From: Campylobacter sp.
GTDB taxonomy: Bacteria > Campylobacterota > Campylobacteria > Campylobacterales > Campylobacteraceae
NCBI RefSeq assembly: GCF_030528245.1
Contig: NZ_JAUMZG010000004.1
Span: forward strand, 1-60,296
Length of the DNA stretch: 60,296 bases
Direction: 5' to 3'
In this document: positions 45,604-55,380 of the stretch, one piece after another
Position numbering within the stretch: the stretch's first letter is position 1
Layout: each line of letters starts with the position of its first letter
The notes under the pieces: model-generated
Databases searched by the model: none
What the model was told of the DNA's origin: nothing
What the model saw: the letters and a program-made list of their open reading frames with translations, nothing else
Program-made: the position numbers and the translations under genes

Positions 45604-46982
45604 TGCGCGCAGAATTTCAGGGCTTTTTCACGCGACTTTTGGGCGAGGAGAATGCCCACTTTGACCCCATCCACCGCAGGGCCTACAGCTATGATGCGAC
45701 CAAGAAGCACTACCAGCCTGATGGGGTGCTTTTTCCAAGAAACGAAGAGGACATCATCGCCATCCTCAAATTCTGCAACGAAAATCGCATCCTCATCGTC
45801 CCACGCGGGGCGGGTTCGGGCTTTACGGGCGGGGCACTAGCGGTTAATGGCGGCTTGGTTTTGAGCTTTGAAAAGCATATGAATCAAATTTTAGAGCTTG
45901 ATTTGCAAAATTTAGTCGCCGTGGTGCAGCCGGGTCTCATAAATACGCAGCTTCAAAAAGAGGTGGCTAAGCACGGGCTTTTTTATCCACCCGATCCTGC
46001 GAGCATGGAGTATTCTTCTTTGGGGGGCAATGTGAGTGAAAATGCCGGCGGGATGCGGGCGGCAAAATACGGCATCACGAAAGACTATGTGATGGCTTTG
46101 CGAGCGGTTTTGCCCAGCGGGGAGGTGATAAGGGCGGGAAAGCGCACCATCAAGGATGTGGCGGGCTATAATCTAGCGGGAATTTTAATCGCCAGTGAGG
46201 GGACCTTGGCCGTTTTGAGTGAGCTGACCCTAAAGCTCATCCCCATGCCGCGCTTTAAAAAGACGGCTTTTGCGAGCTTTTCTAGCGTGAAGGATGCGAT
46301 GGATGCGGTTTATAAAAGCCTTGCGGGCGGGGTAAATCCTGTGAGTATGGAATTTTTGGATAATCTTAGCATCCGTGCGGTGGAGGCGAAATTCAACAAG
46401 GGCTTGCCTGTGGATGCGGGGGCGATTTTGATCACCGATGTGGATGGCAATATCATGGAGGCCTTGGATAATGATTTATCAAGGCTTAGGGAGTATTTTT
46501 TGCAAAATGGGGCCCTGGAATTTAAGATTGCGCAAAATGAGCAAGAGGCGGCGGACATTTGGTTTGCACGTAGAAATTGCTCGCAAAGCATCGCAATGTA
46601 TGGCTCGTTAAAACTCAATGAAGACATCACTGTGCCGCGCTCTAAGCTACCCGAACTGCTTGAGGGTATCGAGAAAATTTCACAAAAATACGGCTTTAAA
46701 ATTCCCTGCTTCGGGCATACGGGTGATGGGAATGTCCACACCAATGTGATGGTGGATAAAAATGACGAGGAGCAGGTGAGGAGGGGGCATGAGGCGGTGG
46801 AGGAGATTTTCAGGCTCACGGTGGAGCTTGGTGGGACCCTGAGCGGGGAGCATGGCATAGGGCTTTCTAAGGCGCCTTTTATGCATTTGGCCTTCAGTGC
46901 TGGGGAGCTTGATTTGATGCGAAATATCAAAAAAGCCTTCGACCCCAACAACATTCTCAATCCTTTCAAAATGGGGCTTTAG
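45600..46982 (+). CDS. glcD: FAD-linked oxidase, GlcD-like
   Basis: The 460-residue protein has an N-terminal PCMH-type FAD domain (VPRGAGSGFTGGAL, PPDPASMEYSSLGGNVSENAGG, KDVAGYNLAGIL) and a C-terminal oxidase domain with the metal-site motif GHTGDGNVH and the GEHGIG loop. It oxidises a 2-hydroxyacid such as glycolate or D-lactate. No glcE or glcF lies beside it, so the electron acceptor and exact substrate are open. Confidence 0.9.
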   Translation: MMRAEFQGFFTRLLGEENAHFDPIHRRAYSYDATKKHYQPDGVLFPRNEEDIIAILKFCNENRILIVPRGAGSGFTGGALAVNGGLVLSFEKHMNQILELDLQNLVAVVQPGLINTQLQKEVAKHGLFYPPDPASMEYSSLGGNVSENAGGMRAAKYGITKDYVMALRAVLPSGEVIRAGKRTIKDVAGYNLAGILIASEGTLAVLSELTLKLIPMPRFKKTAFASFSSVKDAMDAVYKSLAGGVNPVSMEFLDNLSIRAVEAKFNKGLPVDAGAILITDVDGNIMEALDNDLSRLREYFLQNGALEFKIAQNEQEAADIWFARRNCSQSIAMYGSLKLNEDITVPRSKLPELLEGIEKISQKYGFKIPCFGHTGDGNVHTNVMVDKNDEEQVRRGHEAVEEIFRLTVELGGTLSGEHGIGLSKAPFMHLAFSAGELDLMRNIKKAFDPNNILNPFKMGL

Positions 46983-47027
46983 AATTTTACCCCAAGGCGG
47001 CCGCGACAAAGCGGCGGGGTGGGGGAC

Positions 47028-47465
47028 TCACTCTTTTTTTAAATTCTCAAAAGCCTCCATAAGCTCTTGCCTGAGTCTGTCGCCGATTTCTTCGCCTTGC
47101 TCTAAAAATTCTAGAATTAAATTTTCCAAATCTTTCAAAAAATCAAAAAGCTCTTTTTGCCAAATTTGCTCGTTTTTTTTGCTCAAATTCATCGTTTGGA
47201 TGAAGGTAAGCTCACGGCTCAAATCCCCGAGCTTTTCTAAAAAATCCTCTTTTTGCTCAGGGTTTTTGAGGCTCAAATTCTGCCCCTCAACCCCCTCTTT
47301 GAGCTCCCTGATCTTCCCGTCAATGCAGTCGCAAAACTGAGGGTAAAGCTCTGATTTTATCGGCTCTAAAAGGGCTTTTTCGTCGATGTTTAGGCTGAAT
47401 TTTTTGACCGCAAAATAAAGCACGAGAAAGGAAAGCGCCGCGATGAGGAGGTAAAACTCTATCAC
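47028..47465 (-). CDS. Small membrane-anchored coiled-coil protein
   Basis: A 145-residue protein with one N-terminal hydrophobic segment (about 4-20) and a charged helical rest with heptad-like repeats. It has no known domain. It follows rhodanese with a 4-base overlap, the same position as C. jejuni Cj0520 downstream of htpG and Cj0519. The 45 bases to glcD hold a G+C-rich stretch that may end transcription from both sides. Confidence 0.72.
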   Translation of the reverse strand: MIEFYLLIAALSFLVLYFAVKKFSLNIDEKALLEPIKSELYPQFCDCIDGKIRELKEGVEGQNLSLKNPEQKEDFLEKLGDLSRELTFIQTMNLSKKNEQIWQKELFDFLKDLENLILEFLEQGEEIGDRLRQELMEAFENLKKE

Positions 47466-47782
47466 GCTTCTTTCTCCAGGGCCAGCATCCCCCCGTCCAA
47501 ATTCACCCCCCTGATGCCAAGCTCATCAAGCACTATCCTAGCGGCTATCTCGCTCCTGCCCCCGCTGCGACAGATGAAGGCTAGGATTTTATCGCTTCCA
47601 TCAAGAGCGCTTTGAATTTCTTGCACGAAATTCGTATTGAACGAGCCCAAATCATCATACAAGGCCACGCACCGAGCATTTTGCAAAACCCCCTCCGCCC
47701 ACTCGGCTGGAGTGCGGACATCAAAAATTTGATACTCATTCAAGCTTTGCGTCCAAATTTCTGCGGGGATATTTTCGATCAC
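47462..47782 (-). CDS. Single-domain rhodanese-like protein
   Basis: The 106-residue protein is one rhodanese domain with [13 protein letters not shown] and the active-site loop [12 protein letters not shown], Cys being the sulfur carrier. The loop CRSGGRS is the short type seen in single-domain sulfurtransferases. No signal peptide, so it is cytosolic. It overlaps htpG and the next gene by 4 bases each, so the three form a unit. Confidence 0.9.
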   Translation of the reverse strand: MIENIPAEIWTQSLNEYQIFDVRTPAEWAEGVLQNARCVALYDDLGSFNTNFVQEIQSALDGSDKILAFICRSGGRSEIAARIVLDELGIRGVNLDGGMLALEKEA

Positions 47783-49620
47783 GACAGGGCCTTGGTGATG
47801 ATTTTGCTGAGACTGGCGTTAAAAGCGGCGGTGTTTTCCACGCCCATGCCCTCGCTAAGCTTGGCCATATTCAAAACCAAAGTGGCGATGTCGGGGGCGA
47901 AACTTTCGTTGTTTTGAAGCTTGGCAAAAATTTCGTGCTTGGGATTGAGCTCTAAAATCGGCTTGAAATTCTGCTCCTGTCCCATTTGCTTTAAAAGCTG
48001 CTGCATCGCAAAATCGGGCTTATTTTTGTCATAAACTACGCAACTTGGGCTATCCTTGAGCCTCGAGGTCAGTCGCACATCCTCGACCTCTTCCTTTAAA
48101 AGCTCCTTAAATTTCGCTAAAAGCGGGGCGAAATTTTGCTTTTCCTCATCGCTAAGCTCGTTTTTGTCCTCGACCTGATTGATAGCGGTGAATTTTAGCC
48201 CCTCAAATTCACCCATGCTCGGCATGATGAGGCTATCGATCTCATCATCCATCAGCAAAACCTCAATATTTTTCGCCTTGTATTCCTCAAGCAGGGGGGA
48301 ATTTCGCAGCAGGGATTCGCTATTTCCTGTGATGTAGAAAATTTCTTTCTGCTCGGGGATTAGGTCGTTTTTATACTCGCCCAAAGAGCGCAAAGTCTCG
48401 CTTTTGCTGCTTTTGTAAAGCATTAGCTTTAGTAAATTTTCCTTTTCTGCGCCAAAGCCGTATAAGCCTTCCTTCAAGGCTCTGCCGAAGGTTTTGAAAA
48501 ATTCTAAATATTTTTCTTTATCTTTTTCCTTTAGCCTTTCAAGCTCGTTCAGGATTTTTTTCACGCTGGCCTCTTTGACGGCTTTTAAAATGGTATTTTC
48601 CTGCAAAATTTCACGACTGACATTAAGCGGCAAATCCTCCACATCAATGATACCCCTCACAAAACGCAAATAGATCGGCAAAAGTTCCTTGTCATCATCG
48701 CTGATGAAAACCCGCTTTACATAAAGCTTTAGGCCGCTTTCATAATCCACGCGAAAGAGGTCAAAGGGCGCATTTTGCGGGATGAAAAAGAGGGAGTTGT
48801 ATTCAAATTTACCCTCGCTTTTGGTGTGGAGGTAGAGTAGGGGCTTGTTAGAGTCGTGAAAATTTTGCGCGTAAAAATTCTCGTAATCTTCAGGCTTGAG
48901 ACTGGATTTTGCCATCCTCCAAATGGCGTTGGCTTTGTTGATTTGCGAAATTTTAAGCTCTTTTTTGGGCTCCTTATTTTCCTTTTTTTCCTCCTCGGTG
49001 AGGGGGATGAACTCCTCTTTTTCCATAAAAATGGGAAACTGGATGTGGTTTGAGTACTTCTCTATGATGCTTTCTATCTTGTAGGCGTTGCAAAATTCCT
49101 CATCCTTGAGGTGCAGGGTGATGCTCGTGCCCTGCTCGTCTCTCCTTGCCTCCTCTATCTCATAGCCGCTAGCATCGGAGACCCAAAGGTAAGCCTTATC
49201 CTCTAGGGCCTTTTTGCTTAAAACTTCGATTTTGTCCGCGACCATGAAGGCGGAGTAAAAGCCCACGCCAAACTGCCCAATGAGCTGGGAGTCCTTTTTG
49301 GAGTCCCCGCTTAGGCTTTCCAAAAAGCTCTTCGTGCCGCTTTTGGCGATGGTGCCAAGGTGGTTGATTAGATCCTCTCTATTCATCCCTATGCCGTTGT
49401 CTGAAAGGGTGAGGATTTTTTTGTCTTTGTCGATTTTGATTTCAATTTTGGGCTCAAATTTAAGGCTTTTGTAAGCATCATCGCTCACGCTTAGGAGATT
49501 AAGCTTATCAAGGGCATCGCTGGCGTTGGATACAAGCTCTCTTAAAAAAATTTCCTTGTTTGAGTATAAGGAGTGAATCATAAGCTGCAAGAGCTGATTG
49601 ACCTCGGTTTGAAACTGCAT
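47779..49620 (-). CDS. htpG: Chaperone protein HtpG (Hsp90)
   Basis: The 613-residue protein is the bacterial Hsp90. The N-terminal ATPase has [20 protein letters not shown] and [11 protein letters not shown]; the middle domain has [15 protein letters not shown], and a C-terminal dimer domain follows. ATG 49620 is preceded by AAGGAG. It heads the minus-strand unit with rhodanese and the small membrane protein, divergent from cetA. Confidence 0.97.
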   Translation of the reverse strand: MQFQTEVNQLLQLMIHSLYSNKEIFLRELVSNASDALDKLNLLSVSDDAYKSLKFEPKIEIKIDKDKKILTLSDNGIGMNREDLINHLGTIAKSGTKSFLESLSGDSKKDSQLIGQFGVGFYSAFMVADKIEVLSKKALEDKAYLWVSDASGYEIEEARRDEQGTSITLHLKDEEFCNAYKIESIIEKYSNHIQFPIFMEKEEFIPLTEEEKKENKEPKKELKISQINKANAIWRMAKSSLKPEDYENFYAQNFHDSNKPLLYLHTKSEGKFEYNSLFFIPQNAPFDLFRVDYESGLKLYVKRVFISDDDKELLPIYLRFVRGIIDVEDLPLNVSREILQENTILKAVKEASVKKILNELERLKEKDKEKYLEFFKTFGRALKEGLYGFGAEKENLLKLMLYKSSKSETLRSLGEYKNDLIPEQKEIFYITGNSESLLRNSPLLEEYKAKNIEVLLMDDEIDSLIMPSMGEFEGLKFTAINQVEDKNELSDEEKQNFAPLLAKFKELLKEEVEDVRLTSRLKDSPSCVVYDKNKPDFAMQQLLKQMGQEQNFKPILELNPKHEIFAKLQNNESFAPDIATLVLNMAKLSEGMGVENTAAFNASLSKIITKALS

Positions 49621-49691
49621 TATTAAGCTCCTTTGTAAAATTAAAGGCCGTATTTTACGATAAATTTTGTAAATGCTTTGACCGCTCGGTA

Positions 49692-49705
49692 AAAAGTATA
49701 CTTTT
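49692..49705. promoter_or_regulatory. Perfect 14-bp palindrome between htpG and cetA
   Basis: AAAAGTATACTTTT reads the same on both strands and lies in the 152-base gap between divergent htpG and cetA. A related TATATACTT occurs 23 bases further on. It could be a dimeric repressor site or simply overlapping -10 elements; no known Campylobacter operator matches in my memory. Confidence 0.45.
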
Positions 49706-49772
49706 ATGGAAGGTTAAAAATTTGTCTTATATACTTCTTTTCTTTAGAATTCTATAAGCATTGAGGATGGTG

Positions 49773-51149
49773 ATGAAAAAGTGCTTCATTTTGGCTATTT
49801 TATTAAATTTACTTGGCATTGCGGTTTTGATTTTTGGCGGCGTTTTTATGGCGCTTGGATTCTTTACTGCTGCGACGGGGCTTTTGATTGTGATGGCGAT
49901 GAGCCGCAGTGATGAGGAGCGGATGCTGGAGAAATTCTTAACGCTCTCCGGTGAGCTCAAGGAGGGCAATTTTGACCACCGCATCGTCTATACGGGGACG
50001 AAAAGCAAGAAGCTTGCTAAAATCGCCGATAATCTTAACAACACCATCGACGGGCTTGAGGCTTACTTGAGAGAGATTAATACCTCTGTTGCCTGCTCTC
50101 AAAGAGGTGTGTTTTACCGCAAGGCCTTGCCCGATGGACTGAAGGGAATTTTTGCTAGCAATATCGACTTCATCAACAAGGCCTTATTCGATATAGAAAC
50201 AACCGCAAAATCGACCTTCAAAAACGCCCTATCCAAAACTCTAATGGACCTAAGTCTTGGTAATCAAAATAAAGACTTGGTTCAAATTTCAAACTCCTTC
50301 AACGCCGATATTAGCGTGATGAATAATGTTTATGGTACTGTGGATTTGATCACAAAAACCGCCACAGAAAACGGCACGGAGGTAGATTCTTTACAAGAGG
50401 CGATGTCTTCTTTAATGGAAGTGGTAAGCTCCAGTCAAAAGACTGTGCAGACTTTTGTGGCGAATTCACAAAACATCACCTCCGTGGTTGAGGTTATCCG
50501 CGACATAGCCGATCAGACCAATCTCCTAGCCCTCAACGCCGCCATCGAGGCCGCCCGGGCAGGCGAGCATGGCAGAGGCTTTGCAGTGGTGGCTGATGAG
50601 GTGCGCAAACTAGCCGAGCGCACGCAAAAATCAACAAGTGAAATTTCCATCGCCATCCAAACCATGCAGCAGGATTTTGAAAACATCCAGTCCGGTAGTG
50701 AGCAAATTTTTGGCATTGTGAGCGAGAGTGAGGAGAGGATCATTAAATTTTCCTCAGCCTTTAAGCATCTTGAGGAAAATAGCTTTGTGCTCGGGACGGA
50801 ATTTGCCGCCTTTGCAAAGAGGCTTGTTTTGTCCGTGGTGAAAATCGATCACATTCTTTACAAGTCAAACATTTATCTCAGTCTCAACGGTGCGCAAGGA
50901 TTTGACCTTGAAAGTCAGGATGCGATTTCTAATTTGTGCGAGGATGAGAGGGCAAAAGAGCTCATTAATGAATTCATACCAGAAGATGAGCTAAAAGTTG
51001 CTAAAGATTTTATAAAAGGAAAGGCGGCAGATTCTATCCAAAATGCTAAAAATGAGTATATCGACAAGGCCACTTACAACGCCATCGTAAGCGATATTAA
51101 AGACTTGGAGAAAAAAAGCGCTGCGCTTTTGGAGAAACTAAAAATTTAA
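49773..51149 (+). CDS. cetA: Energy-taxis receptor signalling protein CetA
   Basis: CetA is the transducer half of the bipartite Campylobacter energy-taxis receptor; it lacks its own sensor and works with CetB. The 458-residue protein has a hydrophobic N-terminal hairpin (about 3-43), a HAMP-like segment (about 45-100) and a methyl-accepting signalling domain whose tip carries [21 protein letters not shown] (read as two overlapping parts [11 protein letters not shown] and [10 protein letters not shown]). After it comes [12 protein letters not shown], like the start of a CZB domain. ATG 49773 is best placed after GAGG. cetB follows 9 bases downstream. Confidence 0.93.
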   Translation: MKKCFILAILLNLLGIAVLIFGGVFMALGFFTAATGLLIVMAMSRSDEERMLEKFLTLSGELKEGNFDHRIVYTGTKSKKLAKIADNLNNTIDGLEAYLREINTSVACSQRGVFYRKALPDGLKGIFASNIDFINKALFDIETTAKSTFKNALSKTLMDLSLGNQNKDLVQISNSFNADISVMNNVYGTVDLITKTATENGTEVDSLQEAMSSLMEVVSSSQKTVQTFVANSQNITSVVEVIRDIADQTNLLALNAAIEAARAGEHGRGFAVVADEVRKLAERTQKSTSEISIAIQTMQQDFENIQSGSEQIFGIVSESEERIIKFSSAFKHLEENSFVLGTEFAAFAKRLVLSVVKIDHILYKSNIYLSLNGAQGFDLESQDAISNLCEDERAKELINEFIPEDELKVAKDFIKGKAADSIQNAKNEYIDKATYNAIVSDIKDLEKKSAALLEKLKI

Positions 51150-51158
51150 GGAAGGATA

Positions 51159-51653
51159 ATGGGAAAGGAAATTTTTTTAAAAAAGGGCAGCTTGATAACC
51201 TCCAAAACCGATTTAAGCGGCAAGATCGTCTATGCGAATGATGATTTTTTAAATTATGCAGGCTATAGTGTGAAGGACATACTTTACAAGCCGCACAACA
51301 TCGTCCGCCACGAGGATATGCCTAAGACTGTGTTTAAGTTTTTGTGGGACTACATCAAAAAGGGCGAGGAAATTTTTGCCTTCGTGAAAAACAAGAGCAA
51401 AAATGGCGATTTTTACTGGGTTTTTGCCAATGTAACCCCCTCGTTTGATATGCAGGATAAGATGATAGGCTATTATTCTGTGCGTCGTCAGCCCAACCCT
51501 AAGGCCATGCCTCCCATTCTCTCCCTCTACGATGAGCTTTTAAGGGCCGAAAAACAGGGCATTGCTGAGGGAGTGAGAACCTTGGAGGATTTTTGTAAAA
51601 AGGCGAAAAAAAGCTACAACGAGCTCATTTTTTCCCTGCAAGAGACAAAGTAG
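51159..51653 (+). CDS. cetB: PAS-domain energy sensor CetB
   Basis: CetB is a soluble PAS protein that binds FAD and passes redox state to CetA, so the pair acts like a split Aer. The 164-residue protein shows the Aer-type PAS features: NDDFLNYAGYS, PHNIVRHEDMPK and NGDFYWVFANV. A C-terminal helix (about 125-160) may contact CetA. A GGAAGGATA site precedes the ATG, which lies 9 bases after cetA; mnmG follows 9 bases later. Confidence 0.94.
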   Translation: MGKEIFLKKGSLITSKTDLSGKIVYANDDFLNYAGYSVKDILYKPHNIVRHEDMPKTVFKFLWDYIKKGEEIFAFVKNKSKNGDFYWVFANVTPSFDMQDKMIGYYSVRRQPNPKAMPPILSLYDELLRAEKQGIAEGVRTLEDFCKKAKKSYNELIFSLQETK

Positions 51654-51662
51654 CCCCTGAAG

Positions 51663-53516
51663 ATGTTTGACATTATCGTGGTGGGGGGCGGGCACGCTGG
51701 CATAGAGGCCTGCGCTGCGGCGGCTAGAATGGGCAAAAAAACCCTGCTCCTAACGACGCTGATCGAGCAAATCGGCGCGGCCAGCTGCAATCCCGCCGTG
51801 GGGGGTCTGGCTAAGGGGCATTTGGTTAAGGAGCTTGACGCTATGGGCGGCCTGATGGGCGAGATCACCGATGCGGCGGGGATTCAATTTCGCATTCTCA
51901 ATGAAAGCAAGGGCGTTGCCGTGCGGGGTAGCAGGGCGCAGATTGACATGGATAATTATCGCATCAGCGCGCGCAATAGGCTTTTGAGGCTTGAAAATTT
52001 AGAGCTTTCTCAGGAGCAGGTGGTGGCCTTGCTCATTGAAAATTCTACGGTTAAGGGCCTAAGGACGAATTTGGGCCAGTGTTATTTCGCTCCCAAAATC
52101 ATCCTCACCACAGGCACCTTTCTCAATGGCCTCATCCACATCGGTGAAAATCAGCTCCAAGCGGGTAGGGTGGGGGAGCTAGCCTCCGTGCCGCTTGGCA
52201 GATTTTTACGGGAGCTGGATTTAAAGGTAGGGCGACTCAAAACAGGCACTTGTCCGCGGGTGGATGCCAAGAGCATTGATTTTAGCGTTTTGGAAATCCA
52301 GCACGGCGATGAAAACCCCAAGCCCTTTAGCTTTCGCACGAAAAATTTCAACCCCGAGCAGCTTCCCTGCTACATCGCCCGCACGAATTCAAAAACTCAC
52401 GAAGTGATACGGCAAAATTTTGACCGCGCCCCGCTTTTTACGGGACAGATCGAGGGTGTGGGTCCGCGCTACTGCCCCTCCATCGAGGATAAGATCAAGC
52501 GTTTTTCGGACAAAGAAAGCCATCATCTTTTCATCGAGCCTCAAACGAGGGAGGCTACAGAATACTACATCAACGGCTTTTCCACCTCCCTGCCCTATGA
52601 GGTGCAGATGAAGATGCTGCGCAGCATCGAGGGTTTTGAGGAGGCGAAAATCACGCGCTTTGGCTATGCGATCGAGTATGATTACATCGAGCCTGTGCAG
52701 CTGAGGCATACCTTGGAGCTTAAAAAAATTTCGGGGCTTTATTGCGCGGGGCAGATTAACGGCACGACGGGCTATGAGGAGGCGGCGGCGCAGGGCTTTA
52801 TGGCGGGGGTGAATGCGGTTTTGGCTCTGGAGGGGAGGGCGCCTTTTGTTTTGGGGCGCGATGAGGCTTATATTGGCGTTTTGATTGATGATTTGGTCAC
52901 CAAGGGCACGAAGGAGCCTTATAGGATGTTCACCTCAAGGGCGGAATTTCGCCTGCTTTTGCGGGAGGAAAATGCTATTTTGAGGCTTGGAAAATATGGC
53001 TTTGATTTGGGACTTTTGAGCGAGGAGGATTATGCCTACATCCAAAATATCCGCACGAATTTAGAAAGGGGCCTGGAATTTCTACTGGGCACGCAATGGA
53101 CACCAAGTAATGAAAACAACGCGCTTTTGGCGAGGCTTGGGGAGGAGAAAATCACCGCGGTGATGAGCCTGCAAAAGATCGTCGCTAGGGCCAGCTTTGA
53201 TAGGGACAAGCTGCGAAAGCTTGGCGGCTGCTTTGAGGGTATGGATGAGGCCTCCTTGCAGGAAATTTTAAGCGAGGCAAAATACTACCACTACACGCAG
53301 ATGCAAAAGGCGCAGGTGGAGAAAATGCGCGCCTTGAGCGGCTTAAAAATACCTGAAAATTTTGATTTCAAGGGAGTGAGTGGCCTGAGCAATGAAGTGG
53401 TGGAAAAGCTTGAGGAATTTAAGCCCGGGACGCTTTTTGCTGCCAGTCAAATCAGCGGCATAACCCCTGCGGCTTTGGATATTTTGCAAATTTGCATCCA
53501 AATGAATCGAAAATAG
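51663..53516 (+). CDS. mnmG: tRNA uridine-5-carboxymethylaminomethyl modification enzyme MnmG
   Basis: MnmG (GidA) with MnmE modifies U34 of tRNAs. The 617-residue protein has the FAD site [11 protein letters not shown], the family blocks [16 protein letters not shown] and DGLMGEI-like [25 protein letters not shown] and [12 protein letters not shown]. Length is normal. It follows cetB closely, matching C. jejuni order. Confidence 0.97.
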   Translation: MFDIIVVGGGHAGIEACAAAARMGKKTLLLTTLIEQIGAASCNPAVGGLAKGHLVKELDAMGGLMGEITDAAGIQFRILNESKGVAVRGSRAQIDMDNYRISARNRLLRLENLELSQEQVVALLIENSTVKGLRTNLGQCYFAPKIILTTGTFLNGLIHIGENQLQAGRVGELASVPLGRFLRELDLKVGRLKTGTCPRVDAKSIDFSVLEIQHGDENPKPFSFRTKNFNPEQLPCYIARTNSKTHEVIRQNFDRAPLFTGQIEGVGPRYCPSIEDKIKRFSDKESHHLFIEPQTREATEYYINGFSTSLPYEVQMKMLRSIEGFEEAKITRFGYAIEYDYIEPVQLRHTLELKKISGLYCAGQINGTTGYEEAAAQGFMAGVNAVLALEGRAPFVLGRDEAYIGVLIDDLVTKGTKEPYRMFTSRAEFRLLLREENAILRLGKYGFDLGLLSEEDYAYIQNIRTNLERGLEFLLGTQWTPSNENNALLARLGEEKITAVMSLQKIVARASFDRDKLRKLGGCFEGMDEASLQEILSEAKYYHYTQMQKAQVEKMRALSGLKIPENFDFKGVSGLSNEVVEKLEEFKPGTLFAASQISGITPAALDILQICIQMNRK

Positions 53517-53624
53517 CTTTCACGCAGGAGTCGCGATGGCTAAAAGAAAGCTAAAGAAAAAATTTATTTTATTTTAGGTAAATTCTTAAAACTTTTTGAA
53601 ATGAAAGCTTAGGAAAGGAAGGTG

Positions 53625-54128
53625 ATGGAAACTTCAGAGAGCCGACGAAATTTTATAGGTTTTGCATTTGGGACTGTGGCCGCTGTGGGGGGTGTTTTCT
53701 CGCTTGTGGCGATGAAAAAAACTTGGGACCCGCTCCCAAGCGTCAAAGCGGCGGGCTTTACAACCGTGGATCTGAGTGCGATGCAGGAGGGGGAGCTAAG
53801 AACCATAGAGTGGCGCAAAAAGCCCATTTTCATCCTCAAAAAAAGCGCGGATATGTCAAAAGACGAGAAGCGTGATGTGCTTGTGGGGGATGCGGCCTAC
53901 ATGCTTGTCATCGGGCTTTGCACGCATTTGGGCTGTATCCCTGCGTATGCGCCAAGTGAGCAGCTGTTTAAATGCGCCTGTCATGGGGGTGAATTTGACA
54001 CCAGTGGCAAAAATGTCTTCGGCCCCCCTCCAAGACCTATGGACATACCTCCCTTTAAAATAGACGGGACAAAGCTCGTTTTGGGCGAGGAAGGTCCTGA
54101 ATATCAAAAGATGATTGCGGAGGTGTGA
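53625..54128 (+). CDS. petA: Ubiquinol-cytochrome c reductase, Rieske iron-sulfur subunit
   Basis: PetA carries the Rieske 2Fe-2S cluster of the cytochrome bc1 complex. The 167-residue protein begins with a twin-arginine type signal/anchor (SRRNFIGFAFG) and has both Rieske boxes, CTHLGC and CACHGGEF, whose two Cys and two His hold the cluster. ATG 53625 follows AGGAAGG. It precedes petB by one base. Confidence 0.96.
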   Translation: METSESRRNFIGFAFGTVAAVGGVFSLVAMKKTWDPLPSVKAAGFTTVDLSAMQEGELRTIEWRKKPIFILKKSADMSKDEKRDVLVGDAAYMLVIGLCTHLGCIPAYAPSEQLFKCACHGGEFDTSGKNVFGPPPRPMDIPPFKIDGTKLVLGEEGPEYQKMIAEV

Positions 54129-54129
54129 G

Positions 54130-55380
54130 ATGGCGCAGATTAGAAAGGCAGATGGCATAGTGGATTGGCTTGATCAAAGGCTCGCTGTGCATAAATTGCT
54201 CGATGTTTTGATGAATAAATACTGGATACCTAAAAAAATCAATTTCTTGTGGGCTATGGGAGTGATTTTGACCACCCTTTTTGCCGTGCTTTTTGTCACG
54301 GGGCTCTTGCTTGTGATGTATTATAAGCCTGATACGGCTTTGGCCTTTGATAGCGTCAATAAAACCATCATGCAGGAGGTGGAATACGGCTGGCTTTGGC
54401 GGCACATGCACGGCGTGGCAGCTTCGGTGATTTTTCTCATCCTTTACATTCATATGCTTACGGGAATTTATTACGGCTCTTATAAAAGGGGTCGTGAGAT
54501 GATTTGGATAAGCGGCATGCTTTTGTTTGTGGTGTTTTCTGCGGAGGCTTTCAGCGGCTATATGCTTCCTTGGGGGCAGATGAGTTACTGGGCGGCTCAG
54601 GTCATCACCAATCTTTTTGGCGGAATTCCACTCATAGGCGATGCTTTGGTCGTGTGGATAAGGGGCGATTATGCGGTGTCTGATCCGACTTTGACGAGAT
54701 TTTTTATGCTTCATGTGTGCTTGCTTCCTATTGTGATTTTAGCCATCATTGCTTTGCACTTTTATTCCCTAAGAATTCCTCATGTTAATAACGAAATCGC
54801 TGAGGAGCTTGATTTTGATTTGGAGGCGGAAAAATACATGGCAGGAGACACGAAGGGGGCTAAGGTTATCCCTTTTTGGCCGGGCTTTTTGAGCAAAGAT
54901 TTTATGTACATTTGCCTCTTTATGATTTTCTTTTTTTATTTGGTGAGCTTCAAATTTTCTTTTGCGATGGATCCTATTAATTTTGACCCAGCCGCTACGC
55001 TTAAGACCCCTGCACATATTTACCCTGAGTGGTATTTTTTATGGAGTTATGAGGTTTTGAGGGGATTTTTCTTTGACGTGGGTAGTATCAAGGCTTTTGA
55101 TATAGGCCTTGCAGCCTTTGGTGTCGCTCAAGTGATCTTCTTTTTGCTCCCCTGGCTGGATAGGAACGATGTGGTAAAACCTGCACACGAAAGACCTTTA
55201 TTTTTTATATGGTTTTGGGTTTTGCTTGTGGATTTAATCGTTCTAACCGTGTATGGGAAATTGCCCCCAACGGGTATTAATGCTTGGGTGGGATTTTATG
55301 CTTCTGTAGCGTTTTTATTGTTACTCACCGTCATTTTACCCGTCATTACAATTATGGAAAAAAGGGGAGTGAAAAAATGA
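54130..55380 (+). CDS. petB: Ubiquinol-cytochrome c reductase, cytochrome b
   Basis: PetB is the membrane subunit that oxidises menaquinol or ubiquinol and holds two b hemes. The 416-residue protein has about eight membrane segments, the heme-binding histidines in RHMHGVAASV and MLHVCLLP-type helices, and the quinol-site motif PEWYF. It begins at ATG 54130, as shown by MAQIRKADGIVDWLDQRL. The open frame just upstream belongs to petA's end. Confidence 0.96.
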   Translation: MAQIRKADGIVDWLDQRLAVHKLLDVLMNKYWIPKKINFLWAMGVILTTLFAVLFVTGLLLVMYYKPDTALAFDSVNKTIMQEVEYGWLWRHMHGVAASVIFLILYIHMLTGIYYGSYKRGREMIWISGMLLFVVFSAEAFSGYMLPWGQMSYWAAQVITNLFGGIPLIGDALVVWIRGDYAVSDPTLTRFFMLHVCLLPIVILAIIALHFYSLRIPHVNNEIAEELDFDLEAEKYMAGDTKGAKVIPFWPGFLSKDFMYICLFMIFFFYLVSFKFSFAMDPINFDPAATLKTPAHIYPEWYFLWSYEVLRGFFFDVGSIKAFDIGLAAFGVAQVIFFLLPWLDRNDVVKPAHERPLFFIWFWVLLVDLIVLTVYGKLPPTGINAWVGFYASVAFLLLLTVILPVITIMEKRGVKK

